Positions 35,726 through 47,808 of a stretch of 58,792 bases of DNA are shown in pieces. Made by a program: the position numbers and the translations under genes. Source of the DNA: Pseudomonadota bacterium (lineage in GTDB: Bacteria; Pseudomonadota; Alphaproteobacteria; Caulobacterales; Caulobacteraceae); NCBI GenBank assembly GCA_021816155.1, contig JAKAZA010000004.1, forward strand, positions 1 through 58,792, in the 5' to 3' direction. Numbering within the stretch: the first letter of the stretch is position 1; each line of letters starts with the position of its first letter. The notes below the pieces were generated by a model. The model ran no database searches. It was given only the letters and a program-made list of their open reading frames with translations, and was not told the origin of the DNA.

Positions 35726-36370
35726 TTAGCCCGCGCCGGTCGGCCCCGGGTCGGCCAGCGCGCCCTTCTCCCACTCGAGAAACTCCGGGGCGGCGAGAAG
35801 CCGCGCGGCGTAGGCGGCGCAGGGGCCCTGGTCGCCGTAGTCGGAGAGCCTGAGGCCATAGCTGCGCAGACGACTCGCCACCGGGGTGAAGAACGCATCG
35901 GCGATCGACCAGTCCCCGACCAGCCACTGGCCGCCGAAGCGGCCGAGGAGCGCGCTCCACAGCTCGACCAGCCGGCGCAGGTCCTGGTGGGTGAGTTCCG
36001 AGACCGAGATCTCGCGACGCAGGTCGAGGTCCATCGGGCACTCGCCGCGCAGGGAGTGGAAGCCCGCGTGCATCTCGGCGGCGGCCGCGCGTCCCAGCGC
36101 CCGCGCCGCCTGATCCGTCGGCCAGGCGCGGCCGGGATGGCGCTCGGCGACGTATTCGCAGATCGCGAGCGAATCGTGGATCGCGAGCGCGCCGTCCTTG
36201 AGCACGGGCACCTGGCCATTGGGCGAGCCGGCGGCGCGGGCGTCCGCGTTGGTCCTTTCGCTGCGCAGCCGGATCAGCCTCTCGTCGAAAGGCTCGCCCA
36301 CGTGCTTGAGGACGAGCCACGGTCGCATCGACCAGCTCGACCACTTCTTGTCGCCGATCAGCAGTTCCAT
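35726..36370 (-). CDS. Glutathione S-transferase family protein
   Basis: 214-aa cytosolic GST-fold protein. N-terminal thioredoxin-like domain MELLIGDKKWSSWSMRPWLVLKHVG with Ser residues in the catalytic position, the cis-Pro loop NGQVPVLKDGALAIHDSLAICEYV, and a C-terminal helical domain with WLVGDWSIADAFFTPV (the N-capping box). The SxWSxRPW type is a common proteobacterial GST of unknown substrate. AAGGAGG precedes the ATG. Divergent from the MFS transporter. Confidence 0.9.
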   Translation of the reverse strand: MELLIGDKKWSSWSMRPWLVLKHVGEPFDERLIRLRSERTNADARAAGSPNGQVPVLKDGALAIHDSLAICEYVAERHPGRAWPTDQAARALGRAAAAEMHAGFHSLRGECPMDLDLRREISVSELTHQDLRRLVELWSALLGRFGGQWLVGDWSIADAFFTPVASRLRSYGLRLSDYGDQGPCAAYAARLLAAPEFLEWEKGALADPGPTGAG

Positions 36371-36478
36371 GGCGGCCGACGCCTCCTTTGAGTTCGCGCG
36401 AGCGTCCGTCTAGTGTCTCGCCGCGATTAGACAAGCGGGCGCTAAGGGACGCCAGCTCTTCGGGGGGAGATGAAGCGT

Positions 36479-38050
36479 ATGGCCGAGGCCGCCGCGCCGA
36501 CCGACGTTGCGAGCGCGCGCGCCGCGCCGACGCCCGGAACAGCGAAGCCCCTGTTCTCCGAGGCCTACAGGCGCGGCGTCCTCTTCACTCTGACCGCCTG
36601 CTACACGCTCAACTTCATCGATCGCACCATCATCGGCATCATCGGCCAGCCGATGAAGGAGAGCCTCGGCATCACCGACGCCGAGCTGGGCCTGCTGGGC
36701 GGCCTCGCGTTCGCGGCGCTCTACACGATCCTCGGGGTGCCGCTCGCCCGGCTGGCCGAGCGGATCAGCCGCGTCAACATAATGGCGGTCTGCATCACGC
36801 TCTGGTCGGCGTTCACGGCCCTGTCGGGCGTCGCGCCCAACTTCGGCGTGCTCCTTGCCGCACGCATCGGCGTCGGAATCGGGGAGGCTGGCTGCTCGCC
36901 GCCGGCGCAGTCGCTGATCTCCGACTATTTCGAGCCCGAGCGGCGCGCCTCGGCCCTGGGCGTCTACGCGTTCGGCATTCCGCTGGGTGCGATGCTGGGC
37001 GCGATCTTCGGCGGCCTCATCGCCCAGTTCTTCTCGTGGCGGGCTGCGTTCCTGGTCGTCGGGCTGCCCGGCGTGCTGGTGGCCATCGCCCTGAAGCTGA
37101 TGGTCAAGGAGCCGCCGCGCGGCCATTCCGAGACCGTGGCGCAGCCGGCCCTCGCGGAGGCGCTGGCGCCCGCCGAGGAGCCGGCGCACGCGCCCCGCGG
37201 ACTCGTCGGCGAGATCCGCTTCGAGATTGCGGAGCTGGCGGCCGTCGGCAAGCGAATCTTCGGCACCTGGTCGTTCCTCAACATGACGCTGGGCGTGACC
37301 CTCGCCTCGTTCGCGGGCTACGGCGCCGGCCAGTTCTCCTCGCCCTATTTCATCCGTGCGTTCGGGCTCGGCATTGCGGTCGTGGGCGTGGTGTTCGGGC
37401 TGATCGGCGGCGTCTCGGCGGGCGCGGGGACGCTGGTCGGCGGCTTCTTCACCGACTGGCTCAGCCGGCGCAGCCGCGCCTGGTACGCGCTGGTCCCGGG
37501 CTTCGGCCTCGCCATCGCGACGCCGATCTACATCCTCGCCTTCACGCGCTCGGACTGGCGGGTGGCCGCGGCCACCCTGCTGCTGCCCGGACTGTTCCAG
37601 TACACGTATCTCGCGCCGACGTTCGGGGTCATCCAGAACGCGGTCGACAATCGCCGGCGCGCCACCGCCACGGCGCTGCTGTACCTCTTCCTCAATTTCA
37701 TCGCGCTCGGCGGCGGGCCGCCTTTCACCGGCTGGCTGATCGACCAGTTCGCCCAGTTCAACTTCACGCATCCCGGCCCGCATCGCATCTGGGAATCGCT
37801 TGTGCAGATCTTCGTCCACGGCGGGGCGGCCGGCGGCGACCTCGCCGCGGCGTGCCCAGGCGGCGTGCCGAAGAAGGGACTCGCCGCTGCGCTCACCGCC
37901 GGCTGCCGGCCCGCGGTGATCGAGGCGACGCGGGAAGGGGAGATCGTGACCTTCTTCTTCTACGCCTGGGGCGCGCTGCACTACTTCCTGGCCGCGCTCA
38001 CCCTGTCGCGCGATCTGCGCCGGGCCGCGCAGGAGCGCGGCGTGGCCTAG
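36479..38050 (+). CDS. MFS transporter (spinster-like)
   Basis: 523-aa major facilitator superfamily transporter with 12 predicted membrane segments. LTACYTLNFIDRTIIGIIGQPMKESLGITDAELGLLGGLAFAALYTILGVPLARLAER is the Spns-like N-terminal signature (loop 2-3 motif). A cytoplasmic linker rich in Ala/Pro/Glu separates the halves (~residues 205-245). Start chosen at the second ATG (36479), 9 bases after GGGGGGAG; the first ATG (36470) touches that site. The cargo is unknown: an organic acid, lipid-like molecule or drug. Confidence 0.88.
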   Translation: MAEAAAPTDVASARAAPTPGTAKPLFSEAYRRGVLFTLTACYTLNFIDRTIIGIIGQPMKESLGITDAELGLLGGLAFAALYTILGVPLARLAERISRVNIMAVCITLWSAFTALSGVAPNFGVLLAARIGVGIGEAGCSPPAQSLISDYFEPERRASALGVYAFGIPLGAMLGAIFGGLIAQFFSWRAAFLVVGLPGVLVAIALKLMVKEPPRGHSETVAQPALAEALAPAEEPAHAPRGLVGEIRFEIAELAAVGKRIFGTWSFLNMTLGVTLASFAGYGAGQFSSPYFIRAFGLGIAVVGVVFGLIGGVSAGAGTLVGGFFTDWLSRRSRAWYALVPGFGLAIATPIYILAFTRSDWRVAAATLLLPGLFQYTYLAPTFGVIQNAVDNRRRATATALLYLFLNFIALGGGPPFTGWLIDQFAQFNFTHPGPHRIWESLVQIFVHGGAAGGDLAAACPGGVPKKGLAAALTAGCRPAVIEATREGEIVTFFFYAWGALHYFLAALTLSRDLRRAAQERGVA

Positions 38051-38136
38051 CCGCTCGCGGCTCAACGCGGGCGCTGCGCCGCCAGGCGTGTCCCGGCGAG
38101 CTTTCCTCGTCGTGCGCCGGGGACTATCTAGCCGTC

Positions 38137-39471
<1,335 letters not shown>

Positions 39472-39491
39472 GCGCGCGGGCGGGCCTGGCG

Positions 39492-39596
39492 ATGACCGCG
39501 ATCGGAGCCCTCGTGGCCGGCGCCGTGACGGCCGGGGTGGTCCTCGTCGCGACGGGCGCCGTCGTGGTCCTGGCCGTCGCGCGCCGCCGCGGCTGA
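39492..39596 (+). CDS. Possible 34-aa single-span membrane peptide
   Basis: Tiny open frame just after purB: MTAIGALVAGAVTAG, a continuous Val/Ala/Gly membrane segment, then AVARRRG with a positive cytoplasmic-type end. Composition is unusually pure for a transmembrane helix and it ends in Arg residues, but there is no clear ribosome-binding site and GC-rich DNA easily produces Ala/Val-rich frames. Treat as a candidate only. Confidence 0.3.
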   Translation: MTAIGALVAGAVTAGVVLVATGAVVVLAVARRRG

Positions 39597-39603
39597 ACCG
39601 CCA

Positions 39604-39620
39604 GGCGCGGTCCCCGCGCC
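39604..39620. terminator. GC hairpin between convergent purB and cysNC
   Basis: GGCGCGG (39604-39610), loop TCC, CCGCGCC (39614-39620): a perfect 7-bp stem lying between the ends of purB and cysNC. No U-tract on either strand, so termination is inferred from placement only. Confidence 0.35.
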
Positions 39621-39624
39621 AGCA

Positions 39625-41535
39625 TCAGATGCTGTAGTCGCCCCCGCGGCCGTCCAGCCCCGCCACCACCAGCTCCGCCGCCTCGGCCGGCGTCAGCCGG
39701 GTCGTGTCGACGTAGATCTCCGGGCGTTCGGGCGCCTCGTAGGGGCTGTCGATGCCGGTGAAGTTCTTCAGTTCGCCCGCCCGCGCCTTTCTGTAGAGGC
39801 CCTTCACGTCGCGGGCCTCGGCGACCGCCAGCGGCGTGTCGACGAACACCTCAAGGAACTCGCCCTCGGGCATCAGGTCGCGCGCCAGCCGCCGCTCGGC
39901 GCGGAACGGGCTGATGAACGAGACGAGCACGATCAGGCCAGCATCCGCCATCAGCCTGGCCACCTCGGCCACGCGGCGGATGTTCTCCACCCGGTCCGCG
40001 TCGGTGAAGCCCAGGTCGCGGTTGAGCCCGTGGCGCACGTTGTCGCCGTCGAGGATGTAGGTGTGGCGGCCCATCGCCTGCAGCTTCTTCTCGACGAGGT
40101 TGGCGATGGTCGACTTGCCCGAGCCCGAGAGGCCGGTGAACCACAGCACCGCCGGTCTCTGGTTCTTGGCGGCCGCGCGCGTCTCACGGGTGACGTCCAG
40201 CGCCTGCCAGTGGATGTTCTGCGCCCGGCGCAAGGCGAAACGGATCATTCCGGCGCCGACCGTGCCGTTGCCGATCCGGTCGATCAGGATGAACCCACCG
40301 GTGTCGTGGTTCCGCGCGTAGGGGTCGAAGGCGACGGGCTGGTCGAGGCTGACGTTGCAGACCGCGATCTCGTTCAAGTCGAGCTGCTTGGCGGCCAGAT
40401 GCTCGAGCGTGTTGACGTTGATCTTGTATTTGATCTCCGTGACGGTGGCCGAGACCGTCTTGGTCCCCGCCTTCAGCCAGTAGGGCCGGCCGGGCAGGAG
40501 ATGCTCGTCGGCCATCCAGACGATCGTGGTCTCGAACTGGTCGGCGACCTCGGGCGGCGCGTCGGCGGCGGCGATGACGTCGCCGCGCGAGCAATCGACT
40601 TCGTCGGCGAGCGTGAGGGTCACCGACTGGCCGGCGACGGCCAGAGGAAGATCGCCGTCCCTTGTGACGATGCGGGCGATGCGGCTTTCGCGCCCGGATG
40701 GGAGGATACGCACCCGGTCGCCGGGGCGAGCGGCGCCGGAGGCGATCTCGCCGGCGAAGCCGCGGAAGTCGAGATTGGGCCGGTTCACCCATTGCACCGG
40801 CATGCGCAAGGGGCCCGCCTGCAGCCGCGTCTCATCGATCCCGACGTTCTCGAGATGCTGGATGAGCGTCGGACCGGCGTACCAGGGCGTCTCCAGGCTT
40901 TTCGTCGTGATGTTGTCGCCCTTCAGGCCGGACATCGGTATGGCGACGATGTCGGCCAGACCGATCCCGGAGGCGAAGGCTGCGTAGTCCGCGGCGATCT
41001 TGCGGAAGACGGCCTCGTCGTAACCGACCAGATCCATCTTGTTCACCGCCAGGACGACGTGGCGGATGCCGATGAGGCTCACCAGAAACGAGTGGCGGCG
41101 GGTCTGGGTCAGCACGCCTTTGCGCGCGTCGATCAGGATCACCGCGAGATCGGCGGTCGAGGCCCCGGTCACCATGTTGCGCGTGTACTGCTCGTGGCCG
41201 GGGGTGTCGGCGACGATGAACTTGCGCTTGTCGGTGGAGAAGAAGCGGTAGGCCACGTCGATGGTGATGCCCTGCTCGCGCTCGGCGGCGAGGCCGTCGA
41301 CCAGGAGGGCGAAGTCGATCTCGCCCCCTTGCGTCCCGACTTTCTTCGAATCGGCCTCCAGCGCGGCGAGCTGGTCCTCGAAGATCAGCTTGGAATCGTA
41401 GAGCAGCCGCCCGATCAGCGTCGACTTGCCATCGTCGACCGATCCGCAGGTGATGAAGCGCAGCAGCGACTTGCGCTGGTGCTGCTCCAGGTAGGCGTCG
41501 ATGTCGCTGGCGATGAGTTCTGAAGCGTGGGTCAC
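39625..41535 (-). CDS. cysNC: Bifunctional sulfate adenylyltransferase subunit 1/adenylylsulfate kinase
   Basis: 636-aa fusion for sulfate activation. The N-terminal CysN GTPase (elongation-factor-like) has [31 protein letters not shown] and NKMDLVGYD, driving ATP sulfurylase in complex with CysD. The C-terminal APS kinase (CysC) has [36 protein letters not shown] and [26 protein letters not shown], making PAPS. Start taken as the GTG at 41535, one base after the cysD stop, giving [20 protein letters not shown]; the frame opens 57 bases earlier inside cysD. Co-transcribed with cysD. Confidence 0.95.
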   Translation of the reverse strand: MTHASELIASDIDAYLEQHQRKSLLRFITCGSVDDGKSTLIGRLLYDSKLIFEDQLAALEADSKKVGTQGGEIDFALLVDGLAAEREQGITIDVAYRFFSTDKRKFIVADTPGHEQYTRNMVTGASTADLAVILIDARKGVLTQTRRHSFLVSLIGIRHVVLAVNKMDLVGYDEAVFRKIAADYAAFASGIGLADIVAIPMSGLKGDNITTKSLETPWYAGPTLIQHLENVGIDETRLQAGPLRMPVQWVNRPNLDFRGFAGEIASGAARPGDRVRILPSGRESRIARIVTRDGDLPLAVAGQSVTLTLADEVDCSRGDVIAAADAPPEVADQFETTIVWMADEHLLPGRPYWLKAGTKTVSATVTEIKYKINVNTLEHLAAKQLDLNEIAVCNVSLDQPVAFDPYARNHDTGGFILIDRIGNGTVGAGMIRFALRRAQNIHWQALDVTRETRAAAKNQRPAVLWFTGLSGSGKSTIANLVEKKLQAMGRHTYILDGDNVRHGLNRDLGFTDADRVENIRRVAEVARLMADAGLIVLVSFISPFRAERRLARDLMPEGEFLEVFVDTPLAVAEARDVKGLYRKARAGELKNFTGIDSPYEAPERPEIYVDTTRLTPAEAAELVVAGLDGRGGDYSI

Positions 41536-41536
41536 C

Positions 41537-42499
41537 TTAGAAGTACCCCTCGCGCTTCTTCTTTTCCATCGAGGCGGTCTGGTCGTGGTCAATCACGCGG
41601 CCCTGGCGCTCGGAGGTCGTCGCCAGCAGCATTTCCTGGATGATCTCCGGCAGCGTCTGCGCGTTGCTCTCGACGGCCCCGGTCAGCGGATAGCAGCCCT
41701 GGGTGCGGAAGCGGATGCTCCTCATCTGCGGGACCTCGCCCGGCAGCAGCCGCATTCGCTCGTCGTCGACCATGATCAGCTGGCCGTTCCGCTCCACCAC
41801 CGGCCGTTCTGCGGCGAAGTAGAGCGGCACGATCGGGATGTTCTCCAGGTGGATGTATTGCCAGATGTCGAGTTCGGTCCAATTGGAGATCGGGAAGACG
41901 CGGAAGCTCTCCCCGGGCCGCTTCCGGGTGTTGTAGAGCCTCCAGAGCTCCGGCCGCTGGTTCTTCGGGTCCCAGACATGCTGGGCGGTGCGGTGGGACA
42001 GGATGCGCTCCTTGGCCCGGGACTTCTCCTCGTCGCGGCGCGCGCCGCCGAAAGCCGCGTCGAATCCGTACTTGTCGAGAGCCTGCTTCAGACCCTGCGT
42101 CTTCCACATGTCGGTGTGGAGGGGGCCGTGGTCGAACGGATTGATGCCGCGGGCCAGCGCCTCGGGGTTCTGGTGTACGAGCAGGTCGAAGCCGTATTCG
42201 CGCGGCGCCCGCTCGCGCATCTCGTACATGGCCCGGAATTTCCAGGTGGTGTCGACGTGCAGCAGCGGAAACGGGGGGCGCGCCGGGTGGAACGCCTTCG
42301 CTGCGAGGTGCAGCATCACCGACGAGTCCTTTCCGATCGAGTAGAGCATGACCGGCTTCTCGCACTCGGCGACCACCTCGCGCATGATGTGGATCGCCTC
42401 GGCTTCGAGGCGCTGCAAGTGGGTCAGCGAGACCGGCGACGGGAGGGCCTCGGCCGCGCCCAGGGGCGAGGGTGCGGACGGCGCAAGGGTGGATGACAT
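41537..42499 (-). CDS. cysD: Sulfate adenylyltransferase subunit 2
   Basis: 320-aa catalytic subunit of ATP sulfurylase, PP-loop family: [23 protein letters not shown] (PP-loop), [38 protein letters not shown] and C-terminal [11 protein letters not shown], all typical. The ATG at 42497-42499 gives [13 protein letters not shown], a slightly long N-terminus before [18 protein letters not shown]. First gene of the cysD-cysNC unit, divergent from tipN with 258 bp between. A much longer open frame upstream is antisense to tipN and not coding. Confidence 0.96.
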   Translation of the reverse strand: MSSTLAPSAPSPLGAAEALPSPVSLTHLQRLEAEAIHIMREVVAECEKPVMLYSIGKDSSVMLHLAAKAFHPARPPFPLLHVDTTWKFRAMYEMRERAPREYGFDLLVHQNPEALARGINPFDHGPLHTDMWKTQGLKQALDKYGFDAAFGGARRDEEKSRAKERILSHRTAQHVWDPKNQRPELWRLYNTRKRPGESFRVFPISNWTELDIWQYIHLENIPIVPLYFAAERPVVERNGQLIMVDDERMRLLPGEVPQMRSIRFRTQGCYPLTGAVESNAQTLPEIIQEMLLATTSERQGRVIDHDQTASMEKKKREGYF

Positions 42500-42757
42500 C
42501 GGAGCTGTTCCGGCCTTTGCTTTGATGCGCCGCCGCCGCGCCTCGACGGTCGCGATCGGCTGGCCGGCCCTTCGGCGCGATGAGTTAGGGGACCGGTGGC
42601 GGCTGCGCAAGGCAATCCACAACATCGCCGCTAGCGCGCGAGGTGAACCGCCTTTGCCCGGACGAGGCTTCGGGGTTATTGAAAAGATGGCGCAAACTGG
42701 GGCGACAGGCGTCGGGATGGGAAGTGCGAGGCCCCCGAAGGTTCGATCGGCAAGTCC

Positions 42758-45430
42758 ATGGCCCCTGCGAAGCCCAGGCCCTTGAGTTTCACTTCGATCC
42801 GGACAGAGCAGCTGCCGCCGCCGGGCGAAGATGGTCCGACGACGGTCGCGACCGATGCGCCGGAGCACGCCTCGCCGTCCGAGACGTCTGGCGCCGCCCC
42901 GCCCGGGACACCGGAGGCGGGGCCGCTCCTCGAAGAGGCCTCCGCTCAGGTCGGCGAACTCGTAGCGCCGCCGAAAGGGACCGAGCGGACGCGTCCGACA
43001 GCCGCGGCGTCCGCCGCCCCGCCGGCGGCTGCGCCGATCACCGAGCGCGTTCTGGTGGGCCTGGCCGAGCCCAAAGTCCCCGTCGGCGGAATCTACGCCG
43101 TCGCGCTGGTGGGGAGCCTGCTCTGGGCGGGTGCGCTCGCGGCGTTCATGGTCGGGTATGCGAGCCGGCCGGGCGCCTTGCAGCTGACCCCGGTGGTGAT
43201 GGCGTTCGCGGCGCTGCTCGCGCTTGCGCCGATGAGCCTCATCTGGGCCGGCGCCTACGTGGTGGCCCAGGCCCGCACCCTGGCCCTCGAGGCGCGGCGC
43301 GCCAAGCGGCTCACCGACGAGCTGATCGGCCCGACGGCGCTGGCCGCCGCTCAGGCGGGCAACGTGGTCGAGGCCCTGCGCGGGCAGGTGGCGACCGCGG
43401 TCGAGGTGGCCAACCAGGCGCGCGAGCATCTGGGCGCGTTGCGCGAGGCGCTGGCGCTCGAGACTGAGAACCTCGCTCACGCGACGGCTCACGCCTCCCG
43501 CACAGCCGTCAACCTCGTCGAAACGCTCAGCCGCGAGCGCACCGAACTCAACACGCTGGCGCTGACGCTCGATGCGCGCGCCGCCGCCGTGACCGACGCG
43601 ATCAACCGCCAGGTCGACATGGTGACGCAGGCCGCGGACCTCGCCGAGGCCAACCTGCGGGAGGCCGAGGCGGCGCTGGCCGCACGCGCGGCCGATCTGG
43701 CCGCCGCGGCCGGCGAGGCGGTGGACGCCTCGCGCGTCGCCAGCGAGGATCTCGGCCGCCAGATCACGCGGCTGGAAACCGCCAGCGGCGGCGTCGGCGA
43801 CCAGATGCGGGCGCTGGAGGACGGGCTGACCCAGCAGCGCGCGGCGCTCGTCACCGTGGCTCACGCCCTGCGCGCCGATCAGGAGGATTTCGCGACCCTC
43901 ACCGAGAGCCGTACGGCTCAGCTCGCCGAGTTCGTCGCCGGCGCCCAGGCCGACGTCGCCAGCCTCAACGAGGCCACGTCCCAGGGCGCCAGGTCGCTCA
44001 GCGAGCTGATAGGCGAGGCCGGGTCGAAGTTCCGCCAGCTGGCCGACGCGGCCGGCTCCGAGCGCGACGCGTTCGCCAGGTCGGCCGAGGCGACGCTGAA
44101 GGGCCTCTCGGAGGCTGGCGCGCGCGAACGCCAGCATCTCGAGGCGGCGATGCGTTCGACCATCGAGGCGTTGTCGGCCGCCGCCGCGGAGGCGCGCGAG
44201 GCGGCCGACGTCCACGCCGAGGCCGCTCGGGCGCGGGTCGACCTGCTCAACGAAGCCGCGTTCACCGCCGGGCAGAAGGCGGATCAGGTGTTCGAGTCGC
44301 GGCTCGGCCAGGCGCGCGGGCTCATCGAGCAGTCGGCCAGGCTGGTGGAGGATGCGGGCACGGAGGTCTCGCGGCGGCTGGAGACACAGGTCGCCTCGGC
44401 GCGCGAGTCGCTCGAGGGCCTGAACGCCATGATGGACGAGGTCACGGCCCGGGCGGCCCGGCTGCCTCAGGAAACCGGCGCCAAGGCGGCGGAGATCCGG
44501 GATGCGGTGCAGCAGGGGCTCGACGACCTGCTGGCCTCGGCCCGCAAGGCCGCCGAGGAGACGCAGGCGATCGACGCGGCGTTCCAGGAGCGGGTCAAGC
44601 GCAACTACGAAATGCTGAGCGAGGCCGTCCAGCTGATGGGTGTGGTCGCGCAGGGAGGCCAGGGCGCGGCGGCGCTGCAACGGCCGTCGCCGGCCGAGCG
44701 CGCGAGGAGCCGCCTCGCCGCCGCGCAGCCGACCCGCGATCTGCCCGCGCCGGTTCCGCCCGCCGCGGTTGGGCCGGCCCCCGCGGCCGGCGAACCCGCA
44801 CCCGAGGCTCCGCCGGCGCAAGGCCCATTCCCGGGCGGCCCGGCGGGCCTGCGCAGTCGGCTCCGGCTGACGCCCACGGCGACAGACGATGAATTCAAGG
44901 CCGCCTTCGACGCAGCCTCGGGCGGCCAGCCGTCGCCCGCTCAAGCGGCGGCCGACGACTCCGGCTGGACCTGGAAGGAGCTGCTCACCACCCTCGACAG
45001 CGGCGGCCAGGACGTCGGTCCAGGCGGCGAGCGCCCGCTCTCCGAGGCGCCGCGCGGGGCGCCGGGGCGCGACGATTCGCGGCTCGGGGACGACCTGTTC
45101 CGGGAGATCGAGTCGATGGGCATCGACCCTGGCGCGCTGCTGCCCAGAGGCCGCATCGATGAGATCGCCGCGGCGATCCAGACCGGCGACGGGTCCGGCG
45201 CCCGCGAAGTGGTGCGGACGCTAGCTCCGGCGGCGATCCGCCGGATCGCACGGCGCCTGCTCTCCGATGCCGGTTTCCGCGCCGGCGCGCAGGCCCTCAT
45301 CGGCCGTTACGCCGACGTGATCGCCGACGCCGCGCGCCGCGACAGGCAAGGGTTCCAGGCCGCGGCGCTGCTGGCCACCAACGCGGGCCGCGCCTACCTG
45401 CTGCTCGACGCCGCGGGCCAGCCGGCCTAG
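42758..45430 (+). CDS. tipN: Polar-localisation protein, TipN-like
   Basis: 890-aa membrane-anchored coiled-coil protein. A Pro/Ala-rich cytoplasmic N-terminus (1-105) precedes two close membrane segments (~112-133 and ~144-170). A very long Ala/Glu/Arg coiled coil (~175-640) follows, then a Pro-rich linker and a conserved-looking C-terminal helical region ([22 protein letters not shown]). Length and layout match Caulobacter TipN (888 aa), the birth-scar polarity landmark at the new pole. As I recall, tipN also lies near the sulfate-activation genes in Caulobacter. The opening [11 protein letters not shown] fits. The 258-bp upstream region shows no clear ribosome-binding site. Its stop overlaps the convergent P450 stop. 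Confidence 0.8.
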   Translation: MAPAKPRPLSFTSIRTEQLPPPGEDGPTTVATDAPEHASPSETSGAAPPGTPEAGPLLEEASAQVGELVAPPKGTERTRPTAAASAAPPAAAPITERVLVGLAEPKVPVGGIYAVALVGSLLWAGALAAFMVGYASRPGALQLTPVVMAFAALLALAPMSLIWAGAYVVAQARTLALEARRAKRLTDELIGPTALAAAQAGNVVEALRGQVATAVEVANQAREHLGALREALALETENLAHATAHASRTAVNLVETLSRERTELNTLALTLDARAAAVTDAINRQVDMVTQAADLAEANLREAEAALAARAADLAAAAGEAVDASRVASEDLGRQITRLETASGGVGDQMRALEDGLTQQRAALVTVAHALRADQEDFATLTESRTAQLAEFVAGAQADVASLNEATSQGARSLSELIGEAGSKFRQLADAAGSERDAFARSAEATLKGLSEAGARERQHLEAAMRSTIEALSAAAAEAREAADVHAEAARARVDLLNEAAFTAGQKADQVFESRLGQARGLIEQSARLVEDAGTEVSRRLETQVASARESLEGLNAMMDEVTARAARLPQETGAKAAEIRDAVQQGLDDLLASARKAAEETQAIDAAFQERVKRNYEMLSEAVQLMGVVAQGGQGAAALQRPSPAERARSRLAAAQPTRDLPAPVPPAAVGPAPAAGEPAPEAPPAQGPFPGGPAGLRSRLRLTPTATDDEFKAAFDAASGGQPSPAQAAADDSGWTWKELLTTLDSGGQDVGPGGERPLSEAPRGAPGRDDSRLGDDLFREIESMGIDPGALLPRGRIDEIAAAIQTGDGSGAREVVRTLAPAAIRRIARRLLSDAGFRAGAQALIGRYADVIADAARRDRQGFQAAALLATNAGRAYLLLDAAGQPA

Positions 45431-46626
45431 AGCGCGCGATAGCGGATCGGCATCGTCTTCGGACCGGAAATGAAGTTCGAGGGCAGCCATTCCGGCTCGC
45501 CCGCCAGTTCGAAACCGTCCATCCGGATCAGCACCTCGCGCAGCATCGCGTCGATCTCGACCTTGGCGATGTGCTGGCCGAGGCATACGTGCGGGCCGGC
45601 GCCGAACGCAAGGTGACCGTCAGGCATCTCGCGGGACAGATCGAGCTCCTCGGGCCGCTCGAAGCGGTCGGGATCGCGGTTGGCCGAGCCGAAGTACATC
45701 ACCACCTTGTCGCCTGCCGCGATCTTCTTGCCGGCGAGCTCGGTGTCCCGCCTCGCCGTGCGGCGCATGTAGATGACCGGGCTCGTCCAGCGCAGCAGCT
45801 CGTCGCGAGCACCGGGGAGGCGGGCGTCGAGATCGCTCTTGAGCCAAGCCAGTTGGTCAGGACTTTCCATCAGCGCAAGCAGGCCGCCGGCGAGCAGGTT
45901 GCGCGTCGTGTCGCCGCCCGCGTCGATCAGGAGCAGGAAGAAAAGCAGGAACTCTGGGTCCTCGAGCCGGCGGCCGTCGACCTCCGCCGCCAGCAGCTTC
46001 GAGGCCAGGTCGTCGGCGGGCCTCGCCCGCTTCTCGGCGACCACGCCCATGCCGTACGCGAACATCTTGCCCACGGCCTCCGCGCTCGCGCCGGGCGGCA
46101 GCGCCTCGGGCGCCGTGTGGATGACCTCGGTCAGCTTGTAGAGCTCACGCCCATCGTCCAGCGGCAGGCCGAGCAACTCGGCGATCACGTAGCTCGGCAT
46201 CTCGCCGGCCACCTCCGCCACGAAGTCGCACTCGCCCTTCTTCGCCACCTTGTCCACGATCTGCCTGGCCAGCTCGGCGATCCGCTCGGCGCGCAGGCGC
46301 GCGGCGGGCGCCGTGAACTCGTTGCGGATCAGCTTGCGGAAGCCCGCGTGCTCAGGCGGGTCCATCATCAGCATCATCTTGTATGGGCCGAGCCCGCCGT
46401 TCTCCTGGCCGGACGGCGGGTCGGCGATCATGATCGTCGGCTCGCTCGAGAAGGTCTGGAAGTCGCGGTCGACCGTCCAGATGTCGGCATAGCGGGTCAC
46501 CGCCCAGTAGCCGCGCCCGCCCGGCTCCTCCTGCCAATGCACGGGGTCGCGCTCGCGCAGCCAGCGGAACTGGTCGTGCGGCTGGCCGTGGGCGAAGCTT
46601 GTGGGCGAGAAGAGATCGATGTGCAT
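45427..46626 (-). CDS. Cytochrome P450
   Basis: 399-aa soluble bacterial P450. I-helix oxygen-binding AGGDTTRNLL, K-helix ExxR in RDELLRW, and haem-ligand Cys in FGAGPHVCLGQHIAK. The MMLMMDPPEHAGFRKLI region is typical of class I bacterial enzymes. No ferredoxin or reductase is adjacent, so redox partners come from elsewhere. ATG at 46624-46626 (MHIDLFSP) has AAGGGAG upstream and is preferred to a more upstream ATG at 46662 that lacks one. Likely substrate: terpenoid, steroid or fatty acid (unproven). Confidence 0.93.
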   Translation of the reverse strand: MHIDLFSPTSFAHGQPHDQFRWLRERDPVHWQEEPGGRGYWAVTRYADIWTVDRDFQTFSSEPTIMIADPPSGQENGGLGPYKMMLMMDPPEHAGFRKLIRNEFTAPAARLRAERIAELARQIVDKVAKKGECDFVAEVAGEMPSYVIAELLGLPLDDGRELYKLTEVIHTAPEALPPGASAEAVGKMFAYGMGVVAEKRARPADDLASKLLAAEVDGRRLEDPEFLLFFLLLIDAGGDTTRNLLAGGLLALMESPDQLAWLKSDLDARLPGARDELLRWTSPVIYMRRTARRDTELAGKKIAAGDKVVMYFGSANRDPDRFERPEELDLSREMPDGHLAFGAGPHVCLGQHIAKVEIDAMLREVLIRMDGFELAGEPEWLPSNFISGPKTMPIRYRAL

Positions 46627-46719
46627 GGCGCTGGCTCCCTTCGTCACATCGTATCCAGGCAAGGCCGCGCCCCGCCAGCATCACCCTGCGTCAAGATCGC
46701 GAGCCTCCGCTGTCGACGC

Positions 46720-47661
46720 TCAGATCCCAGCCGCGGCGTCGCTCAGAACATCGCGCATCCACGCCATTGGTCGCTCGGCGAGCCTGTCCTTGCGGTAGAG
46801 CAGCGTCACGTCAACCGGCCGAGTCTCGTAGGGCGGCTCAATCAGCGCGAGCCGTCCGCTCTGCGCCGAGAGCAGCGCGAAGCGGCGTGGGATCAGCGCG
46901 GCCATCTCGGAGCGTGCGACGATGGTCATGGCGGAGAACGTGTCGGGCGCCACGACGCCCACCCGCCGCCTGAGGCCGCGCTTGGCCAGCTCGCCCTCGA
47001 AGGCGCCGAGGTCCTCCCAGCTGGACCGCACAGTGATCGCCGGGTTGCCGACCGCCTCGCGGCGCCCAGCCACCACGACGTGCGGGACGCTGACGAGCCG
47101 CTCGAGCGTCGCGGGGGCCTCCGTCAGCGGGTGTCCCGCGCGCACCACCCAGGCTAGCCCTTCGCGCATCAGCCGGTCGCGCGCGAAGCGGTCAGGCGCC
47201 GAGTCGAAGAGCGACATCACGAAGTCCACGCGGCCCGAGTCGAGCTGCTCGAGCAGGTCGGGCGGCGTCTCCGTGATCTCCAGGATCACCCCTGGCGCAC
47301 GGGCCTGCAGCTCCGCCACGACGGCGGGCATCATCACCGCGCAGGCGTAAGAGCCCGTCACGATGTTGAAGCGCCGATCGCTGGTCGCCGGGTCGAATTC
47401 GCTGGGCGTCAGCGCGCTCTGCAGCTGAAGCAGCGCGGCGTGGAGGCTCGGGCCGATCTCCATCGCCCGCCGGGTCGGCTGCATGCCCTGGCCGTCGCGC
47501 TGGAAGAGTTCGTCGCCGAGGTGGTAGCGCAGTCGGGACAGCGCGTGGCTGACGGCCGAGGGCGTCAGTCCCAGGCGCGTCCCGGCCCGTGTCACGCTGC
47601 GTTCCTCGAGCAGGACGTCGAACACACGCAGCAGGTTCAGGTCGAGGCTGGAGAGGTGCAT
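46720..47661 (-). CDS. LysR family transcriptional regulator
   Basis: 313-aa LysR-type regulator. N-terminal winged helix-turn-helix (LDLNLLRVFDVLLEERSVTRAGTRLGLTPSAVSHALSRLR) and a periplasmic-binding-protein-like effector domain. The ATG at 47659-47661 gives MHLSSLDLN; a TTG three codons earlier is possible. It is divergent from the EmrA-EmrB-NodT efflux operon across about 150 bp, the standard arrangement for a regulator of that operon. The intergenic region has an AT-rich patch (around 47680-47700) suitable for promoter and LysR binding. Confidence 0.92.
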   Translation of the reverse strand: MHLSSLDLNLLRVFDVLLEERSVTRAGTRLGLTPSAVSHALSRLRYHLGDELFQRDGQGMQPTRRAMEIGPSLHAALLQLQSALTPSEFDPATSDRRFNIVTGSYACAVMMPAVVAELQARAPGVILEITETPPDLLEQLDSGRVDFVMSLFDSAPDRFARDRLMREGLAWVVRAGHPLTEAPATLERLVSVPHVVVAGRREAVGNPAITVRSSWEDLGAFEGELAKRGLRRRVGVVAPDTFSAMTIVARSEMAALIPRRFALLSAQSGRLALIEPPYETRPVDVTLLYRKDRLAERPMAWMRDVLSDAAAGI

Positions 47662-47808
47662 GAAATTCAACTCGGCGGTGACAACATATCATTTGGATCA
47701 TGCGCGCTTAGCGCTTACCTGCAAGCAGCGACGCGGTAGGATGCCGCGCGGGACGATTCCGCGCGCCGTTCACGCTTGTTTGGGCGTCGGGATGCACTGC
47801 GAAGGATC

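Noticed and set aside
36410-38065. 551-codon minus-strand frame over the MFS gene
   Set aside because: Charged, repetitive shadow; the plus strand encodes a clear 12-segment transporter.
42500-44944. Long minus-strand frame fused to cysD
   Set aside because: Antisense to the tipN-like coiled coil; CysD similarity begins at 42499.
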